From Scalesia atractyloides (lineage: Eukaryota > Streptophyta > Magnoliopsida > Asterales > Asteraceae), in assembly GCA_947069175.1 (NCBI GenBank), contig CAMTDV010001633.1, positions 61,920,102 to 61,984,101 of the forward strand: DNA of 64,000 bases. The letters are read 5' to 3'. Under the pieces are notes generated by a model. That model ran no database searches, was not told where the DNA came from, and was given only the letters and a program-made list of their open reading frames with translations. Shown here piece after piece: positions 36,281 through 47,273 of this stretch (positions within the stretch are counted from its first letter, which is position 1; each line of letters starts with the position of its first letter). Both the position numbers and the translations under genes were made by a program.

Positions 36281-36600
36281 CAATATTATACTCGTATTAA
36301 AGGTAAAAAAATCTTGATTTTATAGTGTAACTTTTTAAAAAAAAAATAAAGTATATAAAAGTTATTTTAAAAAAAATGGTGGAAAGAATATAAAAAGTCA
36401 ACATAAATTTTTTTAATCTTATTCCTCATATTTCATATCAGAACACAATTACTAAAAGACCCTTGAAGTTACTTATAGACATTACTAACACCAAGGACTT
36501 GATGTGTAATCAACACCAATCATTGATTAAATATATAGACAACTCAGAACTGTTCTTACTGTTTTTACACTTAACATAGTTTGTACCTAATCTTAACTCT
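34816..36600. other. 3' flank of the CEP gene and AT-rich DNA
   Basis: The first 100 to 200 bp probably hold the 3' UTR, but I see no clear poly(A) signal to place. Short frames here show no conserved motif. 35880-36130 repeats the phrase CATAAATTGATGTGC-like several times. 36243-36279 is an AT dinucleotide run. Confidence 0.45.
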
Positions 36601-36617
36601 AACCTTACATACAGTTT

Positions 36618-37500
36618 AATGAAAATTTCAATTTTAACAATCCCAACTTTGACAAATTTGTTAACAATAGTCCCAACTAAGGAAATGTATTATGACAGTC
36701 TTAACTTTTAACATATTTTTCCAAAGCGATTTCATACTAACTAAAAGGGGAAATCAAATTTTAATAATCTCACGTAGAGGTGGTTGGCTACTCATAGTCC
36801 CACCTTTGAATATTACAACTAAAAGTCCCACATTTAAGTATTTTTCTCCCACTGCACCCCCGTTAAAAAAACTTAGTTTAGGTTTTTTCTGAATTTCACA
36901 CTATGTTTTAGGGCTTTTGACCAGAACGGTAATTAGAGTCAATTGATGTAAAACTTACCTCGAAACGAAGTTCCAAATGGCTTAATTTTTGTTTTGGAAG
37001 CTTAAACAACCGAATTGAAGCACCATTTTCGTCGTTTTGAGCACCGTTTCAAGGTAGGTTTTACATCAATTTTCCTTTTTCTGATCAAAAGCCCTAAAAC
37101 ATCGGTTTGTAATTCGGAAAAAAAAAAACTTAATTCGTTAAGTTTTTTTAACGAAGGTGCAGTGACAGAAAAATACTTAGAAGGTGAGACTGCCAGTGGC
37201 CAACCACCTCTAGGTGGGATTATTAAAACCCAATTTCTCAACTAAAAGTTAATCCAGTTAGTTTTTGTTGATGTGGACAGCCACATAAGTAATCCACATC
37301 ATTAAAAATTTGTCATGTAAGTAGTCAATGTCATTAAACCTTTGACTTATTTGCAACATAAGTATTTCACGTCAGAAAAAACTAACTGTTTTAACTTTTA
37401 GTTATTATGGGATGAGGGGAATAAGTAAAAAGTTGGGACTATCATAAAACATTTCCTTAGTTGGGACTGTTGATATGTCAAAATCGAGATTTTTGAAATC
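36618..37500. mobile_element. foldback element, about 0.88 kb
   Basis: The region is one large imperfect inverted repeat. TTTCAATTTTAACAATCCCAAC on the left mirrors GTTGGGACTGTTGATATG on the right. Further in, TTTTAATAATCTCACGTAGAGG mirrors CCTCTAGGTGGGATTATTAAAA, and GATGTAAAACTTACCTCG mirrors CAAGGTAGGTTTTACATC around the centre. The frames on both strands are by-products of the symmetry. Confidence 0.82.
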
Positions 37501-37571
37501 CACTTTTTCCTAATATAAATCAATAGGGGTTGATTAGGGTAGTAGCTAGTGTGTGTAAAGCCTCGCCCTTA

Positions 37572-37843
37572 GAGCATTCACATCATATTCACCATCTTCA
37601 TTAAAAATACTTTATTATTCTATCATTTTCATTTAAATAATACTTTTATACTTTTATTATTACTTTTTATCCTCTATCATAACCAGTTTCTAAAAATATT
37701 TAAAAAATTATATGATGAACAATGTTTTTTTTCATATTTTAAGATGTACAGTAACATTTTCTATCTCCTTCAATCACAATCCCTGATAACTATTATCTAT
37801 AATATGAAGGACCCTCTCACAAAATTTGGTTGCATGATGTGAT
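37572..37843. mobile_element. Tourist-like MITE, decayed second copy
   Basis: The left end GAGCATTCACAT follows TTA and equals that of the MITE at 10570-10896. Interior blocks (ATTTAAATAATACTTTTATAC, ACAGTAACATTTTCT) also match. The right end is worn to GATGTGATTA. Confidence 0.7.
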
Positions 37844-37849
37844 TATACA

Positions 37850-39600
37850 TAAAACTCTTTCATTATATTTACCGGGGCAAACGTATATAATACTTAATTT
37901 GTAAAAAAAAAAATAGATAAGAAATTTGTAGTAATTTTAGTATCATATTTTCTTGTGTACAATTGAGATACAAAGTAAGTGCAGATTTAACAACCTAAGT
38001 GCATACTAACTAACTCACTTAGTAAGTTGATTTTGACTGACATTCACTATCCTAAAATTCCCCTTTTTTGAAGTCAACGATCAAACTTGGCCTCTTAGGT
38101 CTTTCACAATGAGTTCCGGCACGACACGCTAGCAAGACAGATGCAAAGTTTAACTACCTAGCTTGCTTGCTTGTAACACTAGTAAAATACAATTCTCAAT
38201 GGGTGGATGTGAAATATAAAAATATTGAATTACTTTTTCACTGTTGCATTAGTTGATGTTGCCCAGAAAATTGTTAAGAATCTGGCAATAAGTTTGTCAC
38301 CCAGATGGCCAGATAATTGATCCAAGCTTCACTATTTTCTTTTTCTTTTTTTTTAAAACATCCCGTCATAATTATTGTTAATATATTCAATTCAATTCAA
38401 TCTCACTTTGCGAAAATATATTAATTTACATCGAGATAGATGGTAAACAGACAACAAATTGCACCGCTACATATTGATGATATGCTTCTTTCTGACTTAA
38501 TAATATACAAGAAGTTTAAAATTAGTTAATTCAATAAAGGTGTGTTTGTCTAATTAATGATTTTGTTACTAGAACTATATATGTTTTAAAAAAGTTATAA
38601 CGTTATTTGTATGACCAGTATATCTAATTTTAGTACCACTTTCACCTTCGACTGTATATCTCATTTAAGTGACCACAAAAGAAAGTGACTCGATCAATTA
38701 ACATCATTAAAAGTTAAAACCATGTTTTGTTAAATTTAGCGACCACAAAGTGTTTTTTGAAAAGTAGAATTGGGAATCAAACGGTCACAAAAATATGTGT
38801 ACTTGTGTACGGTGAATAACTCAAACTAGCTATTAATATGATCGAAATACCTTTTATAGTGTGGTATAATAGATTTAGCTAGACTTGATAGCATCCACAT
38901 TCAATTACGGACCACCACATTAGCGTTGTGTAGAAATTGTCCATGGGGCACGGACCAAGAATCTTTCTCTCTCCTTTTCTTACAAAAAATGTTGATGCAT
39001 GCGACGAATAGTCCGCTGCCAGAAACATTATGGCCTCCCTCTCTCCTCCCTCCACATCGTTGTAAGTGGAGGTTGATAAACTCCACTGTAGTCAAGGGCC
39101 TCTAAGAAACAACCCCCCCCCCCCCCCCCAAACACACACACAGAGACAGGTTCTTTCCCTCCTTCACGTACCCCCACGGAAAAGTGTGTCGTACTAGTAC
39201 CTCCCATGTCACCTAACCGACAAACCACTTAAAGGACCTCCATACAAGATTGTCTTAGAACTTGGGAATGCCCTATGAAAGTAGAGACACTGTAGAGCAG
39301 CGATAAACTTATGAACTAATTACAACCAACATATCTAAGATTCAAAAATACCTATATTTGTTAGGAAATATAAAAACGTTGTTTTTTAAACATACTTAAC
39401 TGCAGGAGAAGGTATTTAGATTAGTTTAACTACACAAAACTTTTATACCGATATAAAACAAATATGCTTAGCTAAGGTGGTTAGTTCCCCTTTTACAAAT
39501 TTATATTTTATTTTGGGATGTTTGAAGTGCAAAAAAGTTAAACTATATTATAGTTTTATGTCACTATAATTAGTTTATGTGTCATTAAGTCATATTGTAA
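37850..39600. other. intergenic DNA, no gene seen
   Basis: AT-rich with a run of 17 C at 39113-39129 followed by an ACACAC stretch. No supported coding frame on either strand. Confidence 0.5.
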
Positions 39601-39871
39601 AGATGTAGGGAGTAAAATGTGATTGGGAGTAACTAGGTGTTGTATAGATGTTTATCTTAAACAACACAATGTATAATCAGCACAGGTTCAATAGATACAT
39701 CTGAGGCATCAATGTTACGAAGAATGAAAGTAATCAGTAGGTGTAATCAGATTCAATGTTTGTGTGTTAATTTTGTACTTCTTTCATTAATCAACATCGT
39801 ACCTGATTGCTAACAAGTGGTATCAGAGCAGTTCATCGAGATCATCGAAGTTAAGGGACGAACCTGTAATA
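39600..39871 (+). mobile_element. copia remnant: LTR 3' edge and leader
   Basis: Sequence ending TTGCTAACA (39815) is followed by a tRNA-iMet primer site and a leader containing GACGAACCTGTAAT. Everything before 39815 is read as the tail of a short copia LTR; its left edge is not clear. The element resumes at 52993, past the nested insertions. Confidence 0.7.
39818..39829 (+). other. primer-binding site, tRNA-iMet (copia remnant)
   Basis: TGGTATCAGAGC on the plus strand, 2 bases after the LTR-like end ...TAACA. The orientation agrees with the gag scraps near 53.7 kb. Confidence 0.88.
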
Positions 39872-41055
39872 TGACATCCCAAAAATACTAAATTCGGATA
39901 TCTTATTAAACCGATGATTAACATGATATATAATAACTAGAAATGTCCTAATTAACCTAGTTAAACTATTAGTTATTTATTAGCTGTATTAAGTGGCAAG
40001 TAATATAACTAGTAAAAGTCCAAGTGGCCTGAAATTGGACGCTAACCTAACAGATCAAAACAAAAAAAAAAAGAAAAAGAAAAAGAGAAAATTTGTGTGT
40101 GTCATGAGTTAGAGGAGAGAAAGAGGGAAAACCCTCCTCTTACACTAGAATCACCAAAATTCTAGAAAATCACACGGAAAAGGAGGTGAAATCCTTGCAT
40201 GCTCACGAATTTCTCACCATCTAATCACTACAAACCTAAGGTATGTTGTGAATTTGATTTTGGTGGGTTTTGTTGATAAAGGATCCTTGAATGTTAAGGG
40301 TCTAGTGAAAATAGTAGCATATATAAAATTGATGTTGTATTGGTATAATTAATCATGATACTTGCTTGTATGTATCAATTACTTGAACAATTTAGGATTT
40401 TGAGAAGTATTCATAAGTGACTAGAAGTGGGTTTTGACATGAAGGTTCAACCCATGAATTATATTGGTCAAATTAAGTATTAGTTTATATAAACTGAAAT
40501 TTCATGTTAATTAGATTGCTAATGAAAGTATGAACTTGTTGAGCTAAGGTAATATGGCAAGAGGTTGGCAAATTGAGTTAATAGAATAGCTTGAAAACAA
40601 TTGTCACACCCCGACCCGCAGCGGAATAAGAGTCGGGGCATAATTGGGTTATCACCAAAGCTCATGATGTTTACGAATATGTTTCATATTTATTAAATTC
40701 AAAATTACATCCTCAATATTCCAAACATGTTCATACAATTACAAAGAAAAATAACTAACTAAACAATCCAAAGTCTAAACCGGTTTATTCTTCTAAGTCA
40801 TCCTATATGTTTCTTGCTGCAACTGGATCACCTGTATCATGTGTAAAAAATGGGGATTTTTGGGTCAACAAAAGTTGGCGAGTGAACCTTGTTAGAAAAC
40901 ATTTATTATTGATTTCTTGTTATATTTATTATGGAAAATTATGCAATAATCATATGTGAGCAAACGTATATAAACATACAATAACAATAACAATAACAAA
41001 CAATAACATACAATAACAAACCACCTTGCATGAATATATAACATGAATGATAATG

Positions 41056-41240
41056 TAAATGTTGGCAACGTCTCGTTCACGCTCATAGGTAATGAGAAAC
41101 GGACGGCCTATGATGAATGTATGTGCGATCAAGGCTCAATCAAACGGAGCCGATCGTATGTTGGCAACGCCTCGTTCACGCTCATAGGTAATGGGGAACA
41201 GCTCACGCTCATAGGTAATGGGGAACAGCGGCCTATGATA
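41056..41240. repeat. 99-bp tandem repeat, two units (3' LTR)
   Basis: TTGGCAACGTCTCGTTCACG recurs 99 bp later as TTGGCAACGCCTCGTTCACG. Each full unit holds the hairpin GCGATCAAGGCTC...GAGCCGATCG. The second unit ends in a short duplication of CTCACGCTCATAGGTAATGG. Confidence 0.92.
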
Positions 41241-41668
41241 ATGTATGTACTGAAAATGATAAAATTTAATCTAAACAATAACCACACAAACAGTTGATAC
41301 ATATTGAATACACATTTGATCATGGATATGATGGATGCACAATTGTTTAAATGTAATAAATAATTAGACACATGATACACCCCAAAACGTGATTAAAACG
41401 GGGAATTTGTAGAGATTCACTCACATTGGGTGCGTTCGTTTGATGATGTTGAATGCGCACGAGTTTAGAGGATTGATCGACGAGGAATAACTAACCTAAA
41501 TAATAACGAAAAGGTACGGTAAATAAGTGGATTTTTTTAATAATTTTAGTAGGATTTTTAGTTATATTTTTGTGAGTTTAAGACTATTTTCTAACTTTAA
41601 AAACATTATTTTTAAGTATTTTTAATTGATTTTTAAATTAAATAAATAAATAAAAATATAAAAAAAAG

Positions 41669-41719
41669 TGTTGACATTTTGGGTTGACCGTTGACTATTT
41701 GACTTTGGCTTGTTGACCG
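41669..41719 (-). promoter_or_regulatory. W-box-like cluster (3' LTR)
   Basis: Five TTGAC cores on the plus strand within about 50 bp (GTTGACA, GGTTGACCG, TTGACTATTTGACT, GTTGACCGG). This is the WRKY-type core; function is not shown. Confidence 0.45.
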
Positions 41720-41740
41720 GTTCGGTCGTGTATACTGTTT

Positions 41741-41813
41741 GCACTGAGTGAGGTTCGAACTTGTGACCTCCCGTACGCGTGCACGTCTACCAACTGAGCT
41801 ACGTGTCTAACCC
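41741..41813 (-). repeat. tRNA-like module (A-box TAGCTCAGTTGG)
   Basis: The minus strand reads GGGTTAGACACGTAGCTCAG, then TTGGTAGACGTGC, and later CAAGTTCGAACCTC as B-box. Equivalent to 27283-27361 in the solo LTR. Confidence 0.68.
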
Positions 41814-41898
41814 GAAATTTTTCTGTTTTTAATTATATTTATATACTAATTAATTTATTCCAAAATTCATTTATTTTAAAAAGGATTTTAATTCTATC

Positions 41899-41983
41899 GA
41901 ACCGGCGTGCGTAAACAGGTCTCGAACCCGGGACCTGTTGATTAACGTTGCACACAGTCCACCGCTGGACTGTGTGTCTAACC
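41899..41983 (-). repeat. tRNA-like module with D-arm hairpin
   Basis: The minus strand reads GGTTAGACACACAGTCCAGC, then GGTGGACTGTGTG. After about 20 bases comes GGTCCCGGGTTCGAGACC, with a B-box. Confidence 0.65.
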
Positions 41984-42081
41984 TGGTTAAAACACTTCTT
42001 TTTATTTCTCTTATATACTAACTGGAAGTTTTCATATTTGGGTTTTATAAAAAGTCTGAATATTGTGACGAATCGGAACAA

Positions 42082-42152
42082 GGACGGACTCGAACCCGGT
42101 ATCGCTATGTTTCAATTGCACACAGTCCACCGCTGGACTGTGTGTCTAACCC
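42082..42152 (-). repeat. tRNA-like module with strong B-box
   Basis: The minus strand has the same D-arm hairpin, then CCGGGTTCGAGTCCGTCC, a full match to the B-box consensus GGTTCGANTCC. Confidence 0.68.
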
Positions 42153-42984
42153 GAGATATAACCCGATTTATATTAAATTTATATACAAACTATACTTTAT
42201 CTTCTCCGTTAAACAACACAGACAATGATTATTCTACTGATCTTGTTTAATTCGATTGAAGAACATATAATTGATTAAAATGAAATGGACAGGGAAGGTT
42301 TTGGGAATGAACATACCGGAAGATGATCTTTCTCAGAACTCCGGCGAAGACGTCGGCTCTGTTTTTATGAACTCCGTCTGAGCGGACCAATTAACAGTTT
42401 TTAATTAACTAATTGTGGAATTGAAGGACTAAACAAGAGTTATCAGAAGGTTTAAATGATAATACCGTTTCACAGCGTGATTTAGGAATTTTCAGAAAAC
42501 TTCCGGCGAGTGTTGATTATACGATATCGTCGTCTGGGATTGATTATGATTGAAAGGTTTGAGTTAGCAAAAGCCTAACAACTGATAGAAGATGAAAGAA
42601 TTGAGAAACTTCCCGTTTTGATGAAAGACACGGTTTTCCGGCGAAAGTCCGGCGAGTTCAGAAAGCGATTCCGACGATCAGAAAATAGAGCGAAAGTGAA
42701 ATTGGAGGTTCTGTGGATGATTTTGAGTCGCGAGATGATGATATTGTTGGAGTAATTCAGGAAGTGAATGATTTCGGTTATTAAACCCAAAATCATATGA
42801 ATTCAAGTTCAATAAAAGCTGAATTGATTGATCGTGCGTCATAATGTTTTCGTCGGTTATAACCAGTAATTATCAACACTCAAACGTCTAGAAAACTGAA
42901 AGCCGATTACCGGTTTCTGTTTTGGCGCAAACAGGTAATTCACGGGTGAACTTATGTTTTAATTGTTTCCTAGATTTCACAAAG

Positions 42985-43060
42985 TCAGCTAGTGGCGGAG
43001 TGGTTATGTGTTTGATGTTTAAGGTTTCCGGCTGACCCAGGTTCGAAACCCGGCAGCCCC
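42985..43060 (+). repeat. tRNA-like module, opposite strand
   Basis: GTGGCGGAGTGGTTATGTG (A-box-like) and CCAGGTTCGAAACCCGG (T-arm, B-box). It is antisense to the element, as at 26019-26100 in the solo LTR. Confidence 0.68.
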
Positions 43061-43245
43061 TTTTCATTTTTAATTGTTTTAATTTTATTTTTTTAAAATT
43101 TTAATTTCCATAATCTAAAATGTTTATTAGTTATGTATTGTTTAAAATTAAAATAAGCATTAAATGAACAACGAAAATATGAAACTGATTATTCGATTAA
43201 TAAACGAAGCGGGTTTGGAAAACCCGTTTTTCGACGGATGTTACA

Positions 43246-43262
43246 GTATCCCCTACTTTTAG
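43246..43262 (-). other. polypurine tract of the chromovirus
   Basis: The minus strand reads AAAAGTAGGGGATAC, directly before the 3' LTR end TGTAACATCC. It would prime plus-strand DNA synthesis. Confidence 0.88.
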
Positions 43263-43278
43263 AAATTCGTCCCGAAAT

Positions 43279-45207
43279 TTAAGTAGTAGTGGTAACAGGA
43301 AAAAGATGCGGGTATTTTTCGCGCATTAAGTCTTCACGATCCCAAGTAAACTCAGGTCCCCGTTTCGACTCCCAGCGTACCCTAACAATTGGAATACGAC
43401 TCCGTCTTAAACGTTTTTCTCCGAAGTCCATGATCTCTACTGGTCTTTCAATGAAGTGCATAGATTCATCGATCTGAATATCTTCCAAGGGAATATGGAG
43501 GTTTTTATCGGCGAGGCACTTCTTTAAGTTTGATACGTGGAATGTGGGGTGAATTCTGTTGAGTTCTTCTAGTAGATCAAGCTTGTATGCTACAGGTCTT
43601 ACTCTTTCGAGTATCTTGAAAGGTCCTAGGTAGCGTGGTGCTAGCTTGCCCTTCTGGCCAAAACGAACTACTCCCTTCCACGGTGATACTTTTAAAAGTA
43701 CATGATCACCAATGTTAAACTCCAAAGGCTTTCGTTGTTTATCTGCATAACTCTTTTGACGACTTTGTGCCGCTAGAAGATTGTTTCGAATTTGATGGAT
43801 CTTGTCTGTTGTTTCTTGAATTAGTTCTGGACCGGTGATTTGAGCTTCCCCAATTTCGTGCCAACATACTGGAGATCGGCACTTACGACCATATAAAGCT
43901 TCGAAAGGTGCCATGCTGATAGTTGAATGATAGCTGTTGTTGTACGAAAATTCAACTAATGGTAGATGAGCGTCCCAATTTCCCTTGAAGTCTATGACAC
44001 ATGCTCGAAGCATATCTTCAAGAGTTTGGATGGTGCGTTCAGATTGTCCATCAGTTTGAGGATGATAAGCGGTACTGAGGTCTAATCGTGTACCCAGAGC
44101 GGCTTGTACGGCTTGCCATGTTCGTGAAGTGAAACGACCATCACGATCTGAAATAATGCTTAACGGTACACCATGACGGCTTATGATTTCGCTGATGTAG
44201 ATACGAGCTAACTTCTCGTTCTTGAAATCTTCGCGGATCGGAATAAAGTGAGCTGATTTTGTAAGACGATCAATGATTACCCATATAGTGTCATACCCAC
44301 CAGAAGTGCGAGGTAACCCGGTAATGAAGTCCATAGTTATGTTTTCCCACTTCCATACAGGTATTTCAGGTTGGACCAGAAGTCCTGAGGGTCTTTGATG
44401 TTCAGCTTTTACTTTGGAACATGTAAGGCACTTGGAAACAAAAACAGCAATATCCTTTTTCATTCCAGGCCACCAGTAGGTGTATCGAAGGTCTTGATAC
44501 ATCTTGTCGGCTCCTGGGTGTATAGAGTATCGTGTTCTGTGCGCCTCATTCATAAGGAATTCATGAAGGTTGTTCTGGTCAGGAATCCATATGCGATCTA
44601 GATAGTACAGAATACCGTCGGATTTAGTTTCACTTTTAAGTTCAGCTCCACAAGACAGCTCCTTTCGTACGTCGTTTTCCTTTACTGAAACATGTTGGGC
44701 TTCTCGGATTTGATCTTTGATATCTGTTATGATTTGCGAACATAGAAAACGAATGGAGTTCGCATAACCCTTTCGACTGAGTGCATCGGCCACCACGTTT
44801 GCCTTGCCAGGATGATAACGAATTTCACAGTCGTAGTCATTAAGAAGTTCGACCCATCTTCGTTGCCTCATGTTTAACTCCTTTTGGTTGAAGATATGTT
44901 GAAGACTCTTGTGGTCAGTGTATATTTCACACTTAGTACCGTAGAGGTTATGTCTCCATATCTTAAGAGTGAACACAACGGCTCCAAGTTCTAGGTCGTG
45001 GGTGGTGTAGTTCTTCTCATGAGTTTTGAGTTGTCTAGAAGCATACGCTATCACCTTTCCTCTTTGCATTAGAACACAACCTAGTCCTTGCCCTGACGCT
45101 TCGCAATAAACCACGAAGTCATCACAACCTTCAGGAAGAGTGAGAATAGGTGCGTCACAGAGTTTTTGTTTAAGGGTTTGGAAGGCTTCTTCTTGTTTGG
45201 TCCCCAT
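43279..45207 (-). CDS. chromovirus pol, RNase H + integrase + chromodomain part
   Basis: A 642-residue open frame. RNase H occupies residues 32-145 (YTDHKSL near 96-102, HPGKANVVADALS near 132-144); its first catalytic Asp, normally in YCDAS, is Glu36 here. The integrase zinc region has H223, H230, C260 and C263; the core has D293, D354 and E390 with 35 residues between the last two, as expected for DD35E. A chromodomain-like segment (residues 589-638, RRSRIPIVRVRWE...FTWDRED) ends the protein and in this group guides insertion toward heterochromatin marks. The ATG at 45207 is not a true start: the frame is the continuation of 47273-45081, offset by a one-base deletion in a G run near 45185. 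Confidence 0.93.
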   Translation of the reverse strand: MGTKQEEAFQTLKQKLCDAPILTLPEGCDDFVVYCEASGQGLGCVLMQRGKVIAYASRQLKTHEKNYTTHDLELGAVVFTLKIWRHNLYGTKCEIYTDHKSLQHIFNQKELNMRQRRWVELLNDYDCEIRYHPGKANVVADALSRKGYANSIRFLCSQIITDIKDQIREAQHVSVKENDVRKELSCGAELKSETKSDGILYYLDRIWIPDQNNLHEFLMNEAHRTRYSIHPGADKMYQDLRYTYWWPGMKKDIAVFVSKCLTCSKVKAEHQRPSGLLVQPEIPVWKWENITMDFITGLPRTSGGYDTIWVIIDRLTKSAHFIPIREDFKNEKLARIYISEIISRHGVPLSIISDRDGRFTSRTWQAVQAALGTRLDLSTAYHPQTDGQSERTIQTLEDMLRACVIDFKGNWDAHLPLVEFSYNNSYHSTISMAPFEALYGRKCRSPVCWHEIGEAQITGPELIQETTDKIHQIRNNLLAAQSRQKSYADKQRKPLEFNIGDHVLLKVSPWKGVVRFGQKGKLAPRYLGPFKILERVRPVAYKLDLLEELNRIHPTFHVSNLKKCLADKNLHIPLEDIQIDESMHFIERPVEIMDFGEKRLRRSRIPIVRVRWESKRGPEFTWDREDLMREKYPHLFPVTTTT

Positions 45208-47273
45208 ATGAAGGGTTTTCCTTTATGTGTTAGAGCCGTGAGTGGTACAGCGATGCGGGAGAAATTTGCAATGAAACGGCGATAATAACCAGCCAAACCA
45301 AGGAATGATCTTACTTCGGTTGGTGTACGTGGCGCTTGCCATTCTTGTACTGCTTTGATCTTTGAGGGGTCGACATGTATTCCCTTGTCATTGACGACAT
45401 GTCCAAGGAATTGTACCTCTTTTAACCAGAATTCGCATTTGGAGAATTTGGCGTAGAGCTTTTCATTCCCTAAGAGTGTAAGGATGAGTCGAAGGTGTCG
45501 TTCATGATCAGACTTAGACTTTGAGTAAATGAGGATGTCGTCGATAAAGACTATAACAAAGCGATCGAGATAGGGTTTGTAGACTCTGTTCATTAGATCC
45601 ATGAAGACAGCTGGAGCGTTGGTTAAACCAAATGGCATGACCATTAATTCATAATGACCATAACGAGTTCGGAAGGCGGTCTTTGGGACGTCTTCTTCAT
45701 GTACTCTGAGTTGATGATAACCAGAACGAAGGTCGATTTTTGAAAAACAGCTGGCTCCTTGAAGTTGTTCTAGAAGATCATCGATGCGAGGTAATGGGTA
45801 GGGGTTCTTGACCGTTAACTTGTTGAGTTCTCTGTAGTCGATGCACATGCGAAACGTTCCATCTTTCTTCTTCACAAAAAGGACAGGTGCACCCCAAGGC
45901 GAGGAGCTAGGACGTATGAATCCTTTGTCAGTCAGCTCTTGCAATTGACTCGCTAGCTCTTGCATTTCGGATGGGGCTAACCTATAAGGAGATTTTGCAA
46001 CTGGTGTAGCTCCAGGTATAAGATCAATGCGGAATTCGACTTCTCTCACGGGAGGAAGTCCTGAAATGTCGTCAGGAAAAACTTGCGGAAAATCTTTTAC
46101 TACTGGGATGTCTTCAAGTTTCTTCTCCTTGGTTCCCTTTTTGACGACATGAGTTAGAAATGCGACATAATTCTTGCGGAGATATTTTCGGGCTTGAAGG
46201 CAGGACATTAATTTGAGCCTTGTCGAAGGGGTTTCTCCAAAGATTCGTAGAGTCTGACCGTTTGTAAGAGGAATGCGTATAAACTTTTCGCGGCATACAA
46301 CTTCAGCATGATGTTGGCTGAGCCAGTCCATACCAATTATAATGTCGAAACTTCCCAACTTCATAGGTATGAGGTCAACTGGAAAATCGTGATCGTTTAG
46401 AGTGAGAGTACAATTGCGTATAATAGAGTTTAAGGAGACCGGTTTTCCGTCAGCAACTTCTACCGTTATGGATTCCATGAGTTTATCACGAGTTTGGTTG
46501 AGAATGGGTTCAAATTCTAAGGACACAAAACTCTTATCCGCGCCAGTATCAAATAACATGGATGCATAACTACCATTGATGAGAAACGTACCGTTAACCA
46601 CATTGTTGTCAGCCCTAGCTTGATTAGCGTTGATGTTGAAAGCTCTTCCTCTTGCACGTGGAGGAGCTTGATTAGCCTGGTTTACTGGATTAGCTTGAGC
46701 TTGGGCATGGATAATATTCACTAGGCGTGGACAGGTGTTCCTGAAGTGGTTCGGGTCTCCACAGTTGTAACAAGCCCGCATAGGTTGCACCATGGGATAG
46801 TTGGGTTGGTAGTAGGATTGGACTACATGTTGGGTAGGTGGTAGTAGTAAAGGTTGTTGGGCTTGACCCACCATCTGATGGTGGGTTTGGGTTGAGGGCT
46901 GATGGCGGTTCGTGCGCTGAGGTATGCGACAGGTTTGAATGGTGTGACCTGCGCGACCACAGCCGGTGCAATGTTGGCAGGGATGATCAGGAAAGTGATG
47001 GTATTGGGAACGGTTGCACTTTGGGTATGGGCCGGAGTATGGCCTTTTATGTGGTGCATGTGAGGGGGCAACTTGGGTAATGGGTGCAGCAGGGATAGGG
47101 AAATTTGTTTGTGTGACAGCAAAGTTTCTGGTGTTTCGTTTCCTCTTATTAGCAAACTTTGAGGAGGAGGTGGAATGGTTTGAAGTTTGGCCCTCAACGG
47201 GGGCTTTCTTTTTCTCGTCCTTAAATTTTCCGTTGCGGATACGATTCTCGGTAAGCTCGGTAGCTAGTTCCAA
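45081..47273 (-). CDS. chromovirus gag C-terminus, protease and reverse transcriptase
   Basis: A 730-residue open frame. Two CCHC zinc knuckles (residues 102-115 and 168-181) are the nucleocapsid end of gag. The protease active site is DTGA at 242-245 with partner IIIGMDWL near 311-318. RT has SKIDLRSGYH (first catalytic Asp at 514) and FIDD at 576-579. The last 60 or so residues, past IWG near 45185, are out of frame and not real pol. The start is artificial: the frame joins gag (47940-47221) through a one-base insertion near 47268. Apart from these two shifts I see no stop, so the damage looks recent. Confidence 0.93.
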   Translation of the reverse strand: MELATELTENRIRNGKFKDEKKKAPVEGQTSNHSTSSSKFANKRKRNTRNFAVTQTNFPIPAAPITQVAPSHAPHKRPYSGPYPKCNRSQYHHFPDHPCQHCTGCGRAGHTIQTCRIPQRTNRHQPSTQTHHQMVGQAQQPLLLPPTQHVVQSYYQPNYPMVQPMRACYNCGDPNHFRNTCPRLVNIIHAQAQANPVNQANQAPPRARGRAFNINANQARADNNVVNGTFLINGSYASMLFDTGADKSFVSLEFEPILNQTRDKLMESITVEVADGKPVSLNSIIRNCTLTLNDHDFPVDLIPMKLGSFDIIIGMDWLSQHHAEVVCREKFIRIPLTNGQTLRIFGETPSTRLKLMSCLQARKYLRKNYVAFLTHVVKKGTKEKKLEDIPVVKDFPQVFPDDISGLPPVREVEFRIDLIPGATPVAKSPYRLAPSEMQELASQLQELTDKGFIRPSSSPWGAPVLFVKKKDGTFRMCIDYRELNKLTVKNPYPLPRIDDLLEQLQGASCFSKIDLRSGYHQLRVHEEDVPKTAFRTRYGHYELMVMPFGLTNAPAVFMDLMNRVYKPYLDRFVIVFIDDILIYSKSKSDHERHLRLILTLLGNEKLYAKFSKCEFWLKEVQFLGHVVNDKGIHVDPSKIKAVQEWQAPRTPTEVRSFLGLAGYYRRFIANFSRIAVPLTALTHKGKPFIWGPNKKKPSKPLNKNSVTHLFSLFLKVVMTSWFIAKRQGKD

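Larger units (their letters stand above)
40602..43245 (-). repeat. 3' LTR of the chromovirus (2644 bp)
   Basis: Starts TGTCACACCCCGACCC and ends GACGGATGTTACA on the plus strand. It holds two 99-bp units, four tRNA-like modules and a TTGAC cluster. Confidence 0.97.

Noticed and set aside
36692..37245. Frames on both strands around 37000
   Set aside because: They mirror each other because the region is a foldback repeat.
39028..39228. Gly-rich frame across the poly-C run
   Set aside because: It depends on a homopolymer of 17 C and has no motif.
42985..43060. A functional tRNA-Ser or tRNA-Leu gene
   Set aside because: The T-arm is good, but the acceptor stem does not pair and the anticodon arm is unclear; it recurs only as part of an LTR.
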